Of a stretch of DNA of 64,000 nt, positions 26,910 through 35,460 are shown one piece after another; position 1 is the stretch's first letter, and every line of letters begins with the position of its first letter. Source of the stretch: Oceanobacillus halotolerans. Its GTDB lineage: Bacteria > Bacillota > Bacilli > Bacillales > Amphibacillaceae. The stretch spans positions 124,001 to 188,000 of the forward strand of contig NZ_WIXL01000002.1 of NCBI RefSeq assembly GCF_010993955.1. Direction: 5' to 3'. Below the pieces are notes generated by a model. It did not search any database, was not told where the DNA came from, and saw only the letters and a list, made by a program, of their open reading frames with translations. Position numbers and translations under genes: made by a program.

Positions 26910-27839
26910 ATGGAATTAGTTTTCCTTGGTACTGGTGCTGGTGTACCTTCCAAAGAACGGAATGTATCAGCTATCGCCCTAACTTTACTTCAGGAAGAAA
27001 ATAGTATTTGGTTATTTGATTGTGGTGAAGCAACACAGCAGCAAATTTTACAAACATCGATTAAACCAAGAAAAATCACTAAAATTTTTATTACTCACAT
27101 GCATGGAGACCACATTTTTGGTCTCCCTGGTTTGTTAAGCAGCCGTTCATTTCAAGGTGGAAAAGACCTTTTAACAGTTTATGGTCCACCTGGTATTAAA
27201 AGATATATTGAAACAAGTCTCATGGTGAGTGAAACCCATTTAACGTATCCTTTGGAAATTGTCGAGCTTAAAGAAGGAATGTTATTTGATGAAGGCCCCT
27301 TCCAAGTGATGTGTCAAAAACTGGAGCATGTTATCCCTAGTTATGGTTTTCGTATTGTGGAAAAAGACAAACCTGGTGAATTATTAGTAGATAAATTACG
27401 AGAGAAAGGGATTTTACCAGGACCTATCTATCAGCAAATTAAAGAAAATGATGTCGTAACAACGCTTGATGGCCAAGCGATCTATCAACATGAATTTCTC
27501 GGGCCAGCTAAACCAGGGCGCATTGTCTCGATTTTAGGGGATACCCGAAACACTGAGAAACATGTTGAACTCGTTAAACAATCAGACGTGCTCGTTCATG
27601 AAGCCACATTTGAAGATGCGAAAAAAGAGATGGCGAAAAACTATTATCATTCCACCACAACAGAAGCAGCATCTCTGGCAAAAAAAGCACGTGTGAACAA
27701 ACTAGTATTAACCCATATTTCGTCACGTTATCAAGAAGAAGATTCAGCACATTTGTTAGAAGAAGCAAGAGCAATTTTTCCTAACACAATGATTGCACAT
27801 GATTTTGATCAAGTAACTATTCCTGTCAAAAAAGCCTAA
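26910..27839 (+). CDS. rnz: Ribonuclease Z
   Basis: 309-residue metallo-beta-lactamase-fold endonuclease that cuts tRNA precursors 3' of the discriminator base. Motifs: [19 protein letters not shown], then [16 protein letters not shown] (HxHxDH), a third His in [20 protein letters not shown] and the [10 protein letters not shown] His near the end. Length and motif order are those of the long bacterial RNase Z (YqjK). It ends 4 bp before the next reading frame, so it is probably co-transcribed with its neighbours. Confidence 0.95.
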   Translation: MELVFLGTGAGVPSKERNVSAIALTLLQEENSIWLFDCGEATQQQILQTSIKPRKITKIFITHMHGDHIFGLPGLLSSRSFQGGKDLLTVYGPPGIKRYIETSLMVSETHLTYPLEIVELKEGMLFDEGPFQVMCQKLEHVIPSYGFRIVEKDKPGELLVDKLREKGILPGPIYQQIKENDVVTTLDGQAIYQHEFLGPAKPGRIVSILGDTRNTEKHVELVKQSDVLVHEATFEDAKKEMAKNYYHSTTTEAASLAKKARVNKLVLTHISSRYQEEDSAHLLEEARAIFPNTMIAHDFDQVTIPVKKA

Positions 27840-27855
27840 AGGAGTGATAATTGGT

Positions 27856-29226
27856 ATGTCACATTTAAGAGAATTGGTATCTTCTCAACATGCTTTTTTC
27901 TTAAGTGGCAAAACGCTAGACTACTCCTATCGAAGGAAACAATTATTTGCCTTACGAGAGATGTTGAAGAATTACGAAAAAAAGGTCTATCAGGCACTTA
28001 AAAAAGATTTAAATAAATCAGCTTATGAAGCACTAACAACCGAAATTGGTTTTCTATATCAAGAAATTGACCATACGATTAAATATTTAAAAAAATGGAT
28101 GAAACCTGAAAAAGTCGATGCACCTGCTACACACAAAGGTTCTAGAAGTGTTATTTATCATGAACCGTATGGCGTTACGCTTATAATCTCACCGTGGAAT
28201 TATCCAGTTCATTTAGCCATTGCTCCTGCCATTGGTGCGATCGCTGCAGGAAACACCGTCATCATTAAACCATCAGAATATACGCATACTACTTCAAAAC
28301 TTCTTCATGAAATGATTGCTGATACATTTGATCCAGCATATATTGCTGTTGTAGAGGGAGGTAAAGAAGTAAGTGAGCAATTACTACAGGAACAACTTAA
28401 TTATGTCTTTTTTACTGGAAGTTCAGCTATTGGACAGAAAGTAATGGAACAAGCAAGCAAACAATTAACACCTGTCACACTTGAGTTAGGTGGCAAAAGT
28501 CCAGTAATTGTTGATCAAGATGCAAACATTGACCTTGCAGCAAAGCGCATTGTTTGGGGGAAATTTACAAATGCTGGTCAAACATGCGTTGCACCTGATT
28601 ATGTCTATGTACATGATAAGGTCAAGAAACCTTTTCTAAAAGCATTGAAAAAATATTGTAAGACCTTTTATGGTAAAACTCCACTTGAAAATGAAGATTA
28701 CACACATATTGTACATGAGAAGCATTTTCAGCGATTGGCAGCATTTTTATCAAACGGCGACATTGTATATGGGGGACGAACTAATAAGAACAAGTTGATC
28801 ATAGAACCAACTATTCTTGATCAAATTTCATGGGAAGATCCAATTATGAAGGAAGAAATTTTTGGACCACTTTTGCCAATCCTCTCCTTTACTAACCTAG
28901 ATGGGGTCATTCATACACTTCAGTCAAAGGATAAACCACTTGCACTATATTATTTTGGGGACAAGAAAAAACGACAGAATAAAGTCTTGAAGCATGTTTC
29001 CTTTGGTGGAGGTTGTATAAATGATACACTTTATCATTTAGCTAATCCACACCTCCCATTCGGTGGTGTTGGTAATAGTGGTATCGGTTCTTATCATGGT
29101 AAATATAGTTTTGAAACATTTTCACATCGAAAAAGTGTCCTAATCCAAACAACGAAATTTGATTTACCATTTCGATATCCAGGAAGTAAGCTTCTCTTTT
29201 CTGTTATAAAACAAATTATGAAGTAA
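27856..29226 (+). CDS. Aldehyde dehydrogenase family protein
   Basis: 456-residue NAD(P)-dependent dehydrogenase of the short ALDH group that lacks the usual N-terminal extension and resembles B. subtilis YwdH. Cofactor region SPWNYPVHLAIAPAIGAIAA, catalytic Glu in LELGGKSPVIVD, catalytic Cys in FTNAGQTCVAPDYVYV. The C-terminal NPHLPFGGVGNSGIGSYHGK is typical of fatty-aldehyde-type enzymes. ATG at 27856 is preferred, 11 bases after AAAGGAG; a GTG at 27844 is in frame. Substrate is not predictable beyond medium or long aldehydes. Confidence 0.88.
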   Translation: MSHLRELVSSQHAFFLSGKTLDYSYRRKQLFALREMLKNYEKKVYQALKKDLNKSAYEALTTEIGFLYQEIDHTIKYLKKWMKPEKVDAPATHKGSRSVIYHEPYGVTLIISPWNYPVHLAIAPAIGAIAAGNTVIIKPSEYTHTTSKLLHEMIADTFDPAYIAVVEGGKEVSEQLLQEQLNYVFFTGSSAIGQKVMEQASKQLTPVTLELGGKSPVIVDQDANIDLAAKRIVWGKFTNAGQTCVAPDYVYVHDKVKKPFLKALKKYCKTFYGKTPLENEDYTHIVHEKHFQRLAAFLSNGDIVYGGRTNKNKLIIEPTILDQISWEDPIMKEEIFGPLLPILSFTNLDGVIHTLQSKDKPLALYYFGDKKKRQNKVLKHVSFGGGCINDTLYHLANPHLPFGGVGNSGIGSYHGKYSFETFSHRKSVLIQTTKFDLPFRYPGSKLLFSVIKQIMK

Positions 29227-29303
29227 AACTAAAATTAGTAAGCCTTTTTTAAAGAAACTGATTTGCTTTTAGGGATAATTTATAGACTAATATAAAGTCA
29301 AGT

Positions 29304-29411
29304 CTGCTCTGTTACCTTTTTTCAATTTTACATACTTGTTTGTGCATCGAGAGGCCTGCTCTCTTCCCTTTTGGAGATTTTACTTGCTTCTTTGTTCACT
29401 GACAAGCAGGA
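29304..29411. repeat. Imperfect tandem duplication of about 53 bp
   Basis: Two units (29304-29356 and 29357-29411) both begin CTGCTCT and share ATTTTAC and CTT.TTTGT at the same spacing; I count about 33 of 43 aligned bases identical. It lies between the convergent aldehyde dehydrogenase and dinB genes. Nothing else is recognisable in 29227-29486. Confidence 0.4.
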
Positions 29412-29486
29412 TCGATACCCTTGTCGTAATTTCTGTCACCAATTCAAGTAACAAATTAACTTTTCCCAAATACGAATACCACTTCA

Positions 29487-30743
29487 TTAGTGTTTAAAAT
29501 CATCGAGAAAATCCTTTTGAAAACTAGTTCTTGGCTGCTCTTTCTCTTCATTCGAATTCTTTTGTTGTGGGTCTTGTATAAATAAATTATCCCCATATTT
29601 TTCTGTGAGTGTTTCAATTGCTTCATATAGTTTTTCCTTACTTGCCTCTTTCTCATATGTAAACAAATCAAGCTGATGAGCGATATTTTGTTTTTCTTCC
29701 ACATCTTGAACAGTGATCCCGATTAATCGAATGGGATCTTGTGACCAATGCTTTTGCCATAATTCATGTACAATCTGTAAGATATCTTTCCTTGTATCCA
29801 AGTAGTATGGTACTTTTTTACTCCTAGTAATTGTTTTACGATCACTATACCGAATCATAAGTTGTACACTTCGGCCAACAGCTTGTTTTCGTTTCATACG
29901 ACGTTCCACATTATCAGCCAGTTTCTCCATTAAATGATGTATTTCTCTCTCATCCGTTGTATCATGTGCAAAGGTTTGTGAATTCCCAATACTTTTAAAT
30001 TCATGAACGGCATCTGGATCAACTGGACTTGGGTCAATTCCGTTAGCACGGTTTTGTAGTCGTTCTCCATTAATCCCTAACACTTGTTTTAATTGATATA
30101 CATCTGTTTTTGCTAGATCACCAATTGTGTTTATATTAAACTTTTTCAGTTTTTCAGCAGTTTTCGATCCAACACCATACATCTCTTCTATAGGTAACGG
30201 CCATAATTTTGCCCCTATTTCTCGCTTTCGTAGTACTGTGATTCCAAATGGTTTTTTCATATCCGATGCCATTTTAGCTAAAAACTTATTAGGTGCAATA
30301 CCAATACTACAGGATAAATCTAGTTTTGTTTTTATAGCATTTTGTAGCTGCTGAGCAATTTCTAAAGGACTTCCAAGACTCCTGTCATATTCTGTTATAT
30401 CCATATATCCTTCATCTATTGAAACTGGCTGCACGTAAGGAGTTATTTCTGCTAACAGCTTAAAGATTTCCGTTGAAGCTGTCCGATATCGTTCAAAATT
30501 GGGGCGCATGACAACTAACTCTGGGCATAATTTTCTTGCCTGCCAAAGAGGCATAGTCGTTTTGACCCCCTTAGCTCTAGCTTCATAACTACTTGTCACA
30601 ATAATTCCTTTTCGCTCTTCTGGATTACCAGCAATGGCTAATGGTTTTCCTTTTAGTTCTGGATTATATGCCATTTCAACTGATGCATAAAAAGCATTCA
30701 TATCAACATGAAAGATAATACGACCTTTCCTTTTCTGCTTCAT
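29487..30743 (-). CDS. dinB: DNA polymerase IV, Y family
   Basis: 418-residue translesion polymerase. Palm motifs IIFHVDMNAFYASVEMAYNP (first Asp), VSIDEGYMDITEYD (catalytic Asp-Glu) and SIGIAPNKFLAKMASDMKKP; thumb HhH YGVGSKTAEKLKKFNINTI; little finger with RRMKRKQAVGRSVQLMIRYS. The C-terminal tail contains HQLDLFTYEK, whose QLDLF is a good beta-clamp binding motif. The start at 30743 (MKQKRKG) follows AAGGAACGG; an upstream in-frame start is less likely. It corresponds to B. subtilis PolY1 (YqjH). No LexA box is visible upstream. Confidence 0.93.
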   Translation of the reverse strand: MKQKRKGRIIFHVDMNAFYASVEMAYNPELKGKPLAIAGNPEERKGIIVTSSYEARAKGVKTTMPLWQARKLCPELVVMRPNFERYRTASTEIFKLLAEITPYVQPVSIDEGYMDITEYDRSLGSPLEIAQQLQNAIKTKLDLSCSIGIAPNKFLAKMASDMKKPFGITVLRKREIGAKLWPLPIEEMYGVGSKTAEKLKKFNINTIGDLAKTDVYQLKQVLGINGERLQNRANGIDPSPVDPDAVHEFKSIGNSQTFAHDTTDEREIHHLMEKLADNVERRMKRKQAVGRSVQLMIRYSDRKTITRSKKVPYYLDTRKDILQIVHELWQKHWSQDPIRLIGITVQDVEEKQNIAHQLDLFTYEKEASKEKLYEAIETLTEKYGDNLFIQDPQQKNSNEEKEQPRTSFQKDFLDDFKH

Positions 30744-30881
30744 TTCCAACCGTTCCTTTAATATTTGTCTTACTTTTATTATAGCATAGGAAGCCAACAT
30801 TCCATGTAGCTTTCCTATTAGAAGCTAGCCTATCACTCACCAAGCATTATATCAGTTACATTAGCAGTAAAAGTATTATGC

Positions 30882-31042
30882 TGTCCGAACACACAATAAA
30901 GTGGAACTTCAATCAGTGGGGTTCCTTTCCTCCCCCACTGATTGTTAGTTGAACGAATCGGACATTTACGGGCAGTTTGATCCCCCCACTTATCTTTCTT
31001 GGATCTCCTAAGAAATCTTGAAGTGGGGGTCTTACTGCCCGT
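30882..31042. repeat. Two nested hairpins between pepT and dinB
   Basis: Hairpin 1: outer TGTCCGA (30882-30888) against TCGGACA (30958-30964), inner AATCAGTGGGG (30911-30921) against CCCCACTGATT (30933-30943). Hairpin 2: outer ACGGGCAG (30968-30975) against CTGCCCGT (31035-31042), inner CCCCCACTT against AAGTGGGGG (31021-31029), with a further TCTT/AAGA stem. All stems are perfect or nearly so. No ORF. It could be the relic of an IS200/IS605-type or REP-like element or a structured RNA; I cannot tell which. The rest of 30744-31100 holds only the pepT terminator. Confidence 0.65.
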
Positions 31043-31053
31043 TACATGCGGGA

Positions 31054-31092
31054 TAAAAAACCTCCTACAGTACTATTCTTGTAGGAGGTTTA
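31054..31092 (-). terminator. Intrinsic terminator after the tripeptidase gene
   Basis: Stem AACCTCCTAC (31059-31068) against GTAGGAGGTT (31081-31090); on the minus strand a run of six T follows. It lies just downstream of the peptidase stop codon. Confidence 0.88.
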
Positions 31093-31100
31093 TCAAATCT

Positions 31101-32225
31101 TTATTGACTAGCTTCTTGTACAATTGCTGTAATGAATTTCGTAATATCAACCAATGCACTAACTGCTATCCGTTCATTTGTTGTATGAATTTCTTCATAG
31201 CCAACTGCTAAGTTCACAGTCGGAATTCCATGACCCGCAATGATATTGGCATCACTTCCTCCACCACTACTTAACAATTTACTTTTCTTTCCTATTTTTT
31301 GAGCAGCATTACGCGCAACCTCTACTACTTGATCCCCACTTTGGTGTTTAAAACCAGGATACATAATTTTTACTTCTACATCGGCCTGTCCACCATATTC
31401 TTCAGTTGCTTGTTCAAAAGCTTCTTTCATTTTTGCTACTTGTCTATCCAATTTTTTACGTACAAGTGATCTAGCCTCCGCTAATATCTCTACATGATCC
31501 ACCACAATGTTTGTTTGCTTTCCGCCTTCAAAGCGTCCAATATTTGCAGTTGTTTCCTCATCAATACGACCAAGTGGCATTTTCGATATAGCCTTTGATG
31601 CTAAGGTTATCGCGGAAATACCTTTTTCTGGTGCAACACCAGCATGGGCCGTTTTTCCTTTTATCGTTGCAAATAATTTTGCTTGAGTTGGAGCAGCCAC
31701 AACAATATCACCAACATCACCATTACTATCGATTGCATACCCATATTTTGCCTTTAATAAAGAAGCATCTAATGCCTTTGCACCAACAAGACCTGATTCT
31801 TCACCTACTGTAATGACAAACTGAATATCTCCATGCTCCATTTCCTCTTCTTTTAATATGCGAATCATCTCTAAAATAGCAGCAAGCCCTGCTTTGTCAT
31901 CTGCACCTAAAATGGTTGATCCATCAGAGACAATATACCCATTTTCAACAGATGGATTTACCCCTTTTCCTGGGACCACTGTGTCCATATGTGATGTGAA
32001 ATAAATTGGTTCAACATTTGTTTTAGTGCCTGGTAACGTACAAATCAAATTGCCAGCGCCATGTCCAGTTTCTTCCTGGCTATTATCTTCTACCACTTCT
32101 AATCCAAGGTCTGTCATTTTTTGCTTTAACACATCCGCAATCTCTCGTTCATATTTTGTTTCAGAATCAATTTGTACTAACTCGAAAAATTCTTTTGTTA
32201 ATCGTTCTTCATTCACTTGAATCAT
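31101..32225 (-). CDS. M20/PepT-like peptidase (YqjE family)
   Basis: 374-residue zinc peptidase, probably a tripeptidase. Metal and catalytic motifs: YFTSHMDTVVPG, then SDGSTILGADDKAGLAAILE, VITVGEESGLVGAKAL (catalytic Glu) and YAIDSNGDVG; the dimerisation domain sits around residues 180-290; and LLSSGGGSDANIIAGHGIPT ends the active site. Length fits the YqjE/PepT-like group. RBS AGGAG precedes the ATG at 32225. A MITE-like element begins 24 bp upstream of the start codon, so the promoter may lie in or beyond that element. Confidence 0.88.
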   Translation of the reverse strand: MIQVNEERLTKEFFELVQIDSETKYEREIADVLKQKMTDLGLEVVEDNSQEETGHGAGNLICTLPGTKTNVEPIYFTSHMDTVVPGKGVNPSVENGYIVSDGSTILGADDKAGLAAILEMIRILKEEEMEHGDIQFVITVGEESGLVGAKALDASLLKAKYGYAIDSNGDVGDIVVAAPTQAKLFATIKGKTAHAGVAPEKGISAITLASKAISKMPLGRIDEETTANIGRFEGGKQTNIVVDHVEILAEARSLVRKKLDRQVAKMKEAFEQATEEYGGQADVEVKIMYPGFKHQSGDQVVEVARNAAQKIGKKSKLLSSGGGSDANIIAGHGIPTVNLAVGYEEIHTTNERIAVSALVDITKFITAIVQEASQ

Positions 32226-32248
32226 TCTACATTCTCCTCTTAAGGTTA

Positions 32249-33053
32249 GACTGTTTTCTAAAAGGTTGTTGTTTTCAGGTATGAAACGTCATGCATATAA
32301 GATAGATGATGCGCAGTAGCCCTTGCATTACCTGCTGATATTACCGCTACGGAAATACACTTCGCTTTCCGTGGGTGGCTGGTGAGCCTCCTCGTGCTAA
32401 CCGCACTGCGGGGTCTCACCTATACCGCTGCTCCCACAGGAGTCTCCGTGTATTTCCTTCGCTAAATTGAGATGTTCTAATTTTAATCATTAATATTGAC
32501 AATGCACAATTGATTCAAGCGGATAATAGACACATTTGGTTACAGTACCTTATTACTTGTTAGTTAAACTATTCAAAGCAGCGGAAAATGCAAGATTCCT
32601 ACGGGAAAAGGAACAGTCTGAAGACCCCACAGCGAGCGTACTTTGCTCGCGATGTCTAACTTCAGCGCCTACACCCTCGAGGTCTTAAGTCAATCCTCTT
32701 TGTGGCAAAAGCCGCCACACCGAGGATTGGCTTAAGCTTGGCAGATAAGAAAAAACTTACTGCATAAGTGCAACTAAGGCTTTCGCCGCTTGGCGACAAG
32801 CCAAGTTTTCTAATCGGGTGTGACCAAGGCGCTTACGTTTTTCTATGAGGAGGCTGAAGCGTTCCCCGAGGGAAAGAAAACACTGTGAAAACGACTGTTG
32901 GGAGTTTGAACAGATGTTGCCCTTGTGCCCATGGTGAAAGCGAGTGTTTTCCGCTGCGATGTTTAAGCACTCATCCTATTAAGGATGATTAAAACTACTG
33001 CGCATAATATACATTATGCGTCATAGAAAACAACAAAGTATGCGAAAAGTTCC
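32249..33053. mobile_element. ORF-less MITE-like element, long copy 4, with 8-bp target repeat
   Basis: 805 bp between the carboxylase and peptidase genes. Left end GACTGTTTTCTAAAAGGTTG; right end (reverse complement) GGAACTTTTCGCATACTTTG. It is flanked exactly by TAAGGTTA (32241-32248 and 33054-33061). Inside: palindromic module about 32340-32465, hairpin module about 32650-32850, third module about 32875-32955. The right target repeat contains the stop codon of the carboxylase gene (33059-33061). No gene is recognisable in 32226-33058. Confidence 0.8.
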
Positions 33054-33058
33054 TAAGG

Positions 33059-34609
33059 TTATAATGGAATATTACCGTGTTTCTTCCATGGACGGTCTTC
33101 TTTTTTATGGTTAAGCATCTCTAAGGCTTGAATAAGTTTAATTCTTGTATCACGAGGATCAATCACATCATCAACCATGCCTAACCCTGCTGCTACATAT
33201 GGGTTTGCAAACTTTTCCCGATATGTATTGATTTTCTCTTGTCGTACTTTTTCGGGATTACTACTCTCCTTAATTTCCTTTGCAAATATAATATTGGCAG
33301 CACCATCTGGACCCATTACCGCTATTTCTGCATTTGGCCATGCATAAACAAGATCTGCTCCAATTGATTTACTGTTTAAGGCAACATAAGCACCTCCATA
33401 GGCTTTACGTGTAATCACTGTAATTTTCGGTACCGTTGCTTCTGAATAGGCATATAAAATCTTAGCACCATGACGAATAATACCTCCATGTTCCTGTTTA
33501 ACACCTGGAAAAAATCCTGTCACATCTTCAAAGGTAATGATTGGTATATTAAATGCATCACAAAACCGTATAAAACGAGAAGCCTTATCACTTGAGTCTA
33601 TATCAAGACCTCCAGCTAAATATTTTGGCTGATTACATACTAATCCCACTGGCTCCCCTTGAATTCGAGCAAAGCCCACTACAATATTTTTCGCAAAATC
33701 TTGATGAATTTCAAAGAAGCTAGCTGGATCAACTACCTGCTCAATAACTTTTTTTACATCATATGGACGTGTTGAATCAAATGGAACGATGTCTGTTATT
33801 GCATGACATGTATCTTCTTCTTGATTATTATATGGAAGTTTTGTTGCCTTTAATTGATTATTTGCTGGAATATAGGATAACAATTCCTTTACACGATTAA
33901 GTGCATCTTCTTCTGAAATAGCATTAATATGTGCATTTCCACTTTTCGTATTATGGACTTTAGCACCCCCAAGATCTTCAGAAGATATTTTCTCACCTGT
34001 TACCGTTTCAATCACTTTAGGTCCTGTAATAAACATTTGGGATGTTTTATCTACCATAATGACAAAATCCGTTATTGCAGGAGAGTAGACAGCTCCCCCA
34101 GCGCTTGGACCCATAATAACGGAAATTTGTGGAATAACACCAGAGTAAATGGCATTTCGATAAAATACATGTCCATACCCATCTAGTGAAGACACACCTT
34201 CTTGAATTCGAGCACCACCCGAATCATTTAATCCAATAAAAGGAACGCCATTTTTTGCTGCTAAATCCATAACAGCAGCAATCTTTTTACCGTGCATCTC
34301 TCCAAGTGCTCCTCCGTAAACGGTAAAATCTTGTGCAAACAAGTAAACAGGACGATTATTGATTTTTCCGTATCCTGTTACAACCCCCTCCCCTTTTGCT
34401 TTACTTTTGTCCATCCCAAAATCAGAACTTCGATTTTCTATAAATGGATTAAGCTCAACAAAAGAATCTGCATCAAGCAAGTAATCAATTCGTTCTCTTG
34501 CTGTCATTTTTCCTTTCGCATGTTGCTTCTCAATTCGTTCATCGCCACCACCAAGTTCTACCTGCCTTCGTTTATCATATAATTCATTAATTTTTTCGAA
34601 TATATCCAT
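33059..34609 (-). CDS. Acyl-CoA carboxylase/decarboxylase carboxyltransferase subunit (YqjD-like)
   Basis: 516-residue crotonase-fold carboxyltransferase, the beta subunit of propionyl-CoA carboxylase or methylmalonyl-CoA decarboxylase type enzymes. Typical stretches: GMDKSKAKGEGVVTGYGKIN, VPFIGLNDSGGARIQEGV, IMGPSAGGAVYSPAITDFVI, ITFEDVTGFFPGVKQEHGGI, VITRKAYGGAYVALNSK and AEIAVMGPDGAANIIF. The ATG at 34609 overlaps the TAA of the epimerase fusion (TAATG), so they are coupled. Its biotin carboxylase and biotin carrier partners are not in this operon. With the mutase and epimerase it points to conversion between propionyl-CoA and succinyl-CoA. Confidence 0.9.
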   Translation of the reverse strand: MDIFEKINELYDKRRQVELGGGDERIEKQHAKGKMTARERIDYLLDADSFVELNPFIENRSSDFGMDKSKAKGEGVVTGYGKINNRPVYLFAQDFTVYGGALGEMHGKKIAAVMDLAAKNGVPFIGLNDSGGARIQEGVSSLDGYGHVFYRNAIYSGVIPQISVIMGPSAGGAVYSPAITDFVIMVDKTSQMFITGPKVIETVTGEKISSEDLGGAKVHNTKSGNAHINAISEEDALNRVKELLSYIPANNQLKATKLPYNNQEEDTCHAITDIVPFDSTRPYDVKKVIEQVVDPASFFEIHQDFAKNIVVGFARIQGEPVGLVCNQPKYLAGGLDIDSSDKASRFIRFCDAFNIPIITFEDVTGFFPGVKQEHGGIIRHGAKILYAYSEATVPKITVITRKAYGGAYVALNSKSIGADLVYAWPNAEIAVMGPDGAANIIFAKEIKESSNPEKVRQEKINTYREKFANPYVAAGLGMVDDVIDPRDTRIKLIQALEMLNHKKEDRPWKKHGNIPL

Positions 34610-35436
34610 TATTCTGCACCTCGATTCTCTTGATGTTGACATAATTCAAACAAGACACCATTAGCAGCCTTCGGGTGTAAAAATGCTACTTGACTATTAT
34701 GTGCACCTGTTTTAGGTTCCTCATTTATTAACGGAATGCCTTCAGATTTTAGGCGACTCAATCGTTCCTCTAATTCATCGACTTCTAATGCAATATGATG
34801 GATTCCTTCCCCTTTACGATCTAAAAACCGCTTAATCGCTGACGTTTCTTCAATAGGCTCCAATAATTCAATACGGGATTCGCCAATTTTCAAAAACGCT
34901 ACTTTAACACCTTCAGAGGATACTTCCTCTACACCTTCTACTTTTAATCCTAATGAATCCGTATAAAATGATAGTACTTCGTCAATGTTGTTTACTGCAA
35001 TTCCAATATGTGCTATTTTCGTTGGAGACTCTAGTTTTTTCTCTTTTGGATCGATTAATTGCTTGATATAGCTAGCTAGTGCTTCAGTAGAGGACCCACT
35101 TGTAAATACTTTCTTAATTCCTTTTTCGAGTAAAAATGGAATATCTTCACCTGGGATTACACCACCACCAACGACTGGAATATCACTTGCATTCCGTTCT
35201 GCTAGGGCATCTATTACTTTCGGAAACAATGATTTGTGTGCTCCTGATAAGGATGATAATCCAATAACATCAACATCTTCCTGGACAGCTGCTTGTGCTA
35301 TTTGAGCTGGAGTCTGTCTAAGACCAGTATAAATAACTTCCATTCCATGATCTCGCAATGCTTGTGAGATCACTAAAGCTCCACGATCATGTCCATCTAG
35401 TCCTGGTTTTGCGATTAAAACACGTATCTTTCCCAT
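34609..35436 (-). CDS. Fusion: methylmalonyl-CoA mutase B12-binding domain + methylmalonyl-CoA epimerase
   Basis: 275 residues with two domains. Residues about 1-130 are a cobalamin-binding domain: RVLIAKPGLDGHDRG (DxHxxG ligand loop), VIGLSSLSGAHKSLFPKVID and VVGGGVIPGEDIPFL. Residues about 141-270 are a glyoxalase/VOC domain with IAHIGIAVNNIDEVLSFY, GIHHIALEVDELEERL and NGVLFELCQHQ, the His and Glu metal ligands of methylmalonyl-CoA epimerase. The two are joined by a short Lys-rich linker. The protein would supply both the B12 module of the split mutase encoded 24 bp upstream and the epimerase needed to deliver (R)-methylmalonyl-CoA. Domain calls are confident; joint function is inferred. 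Confidence 0.88.
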   Translation of the reverse strand: MGKIRVLIAKPGLDGHDRGALVISQALRDHGMEVIYTGLRQTPAQIAQAAVQEDVDVIGLSSLSGAHKSLFPKVIDALAERNASDIPVVGGGVIPGEDIPFLLEKGIKKVFTSGSSTEALASYIKQLIDPKEKKLESPTKIAHIGIAVNNIDEVLSFYTDSLGLKVEGVEEVSSEGVKVAFLKIGESRIELLEPIEETSAIKRFLDRKGEGIHHIALEVDELEERLSRLKSEGIPLINEEPKTGAHNSQVAFLHPKAANGVLFELCQHQENRGAE

Positions 35437-35460
35437 TTGTCTCTCCCCTTTTTAGCATTT

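Noticed and set aside
5196-33053. CRISPR array, because of recurring short palindromic sequences
   Set aside because: The recurrences are long, dispersed elements kilobases apart, with no regular short repeat-spacer pattern and no cas genes.
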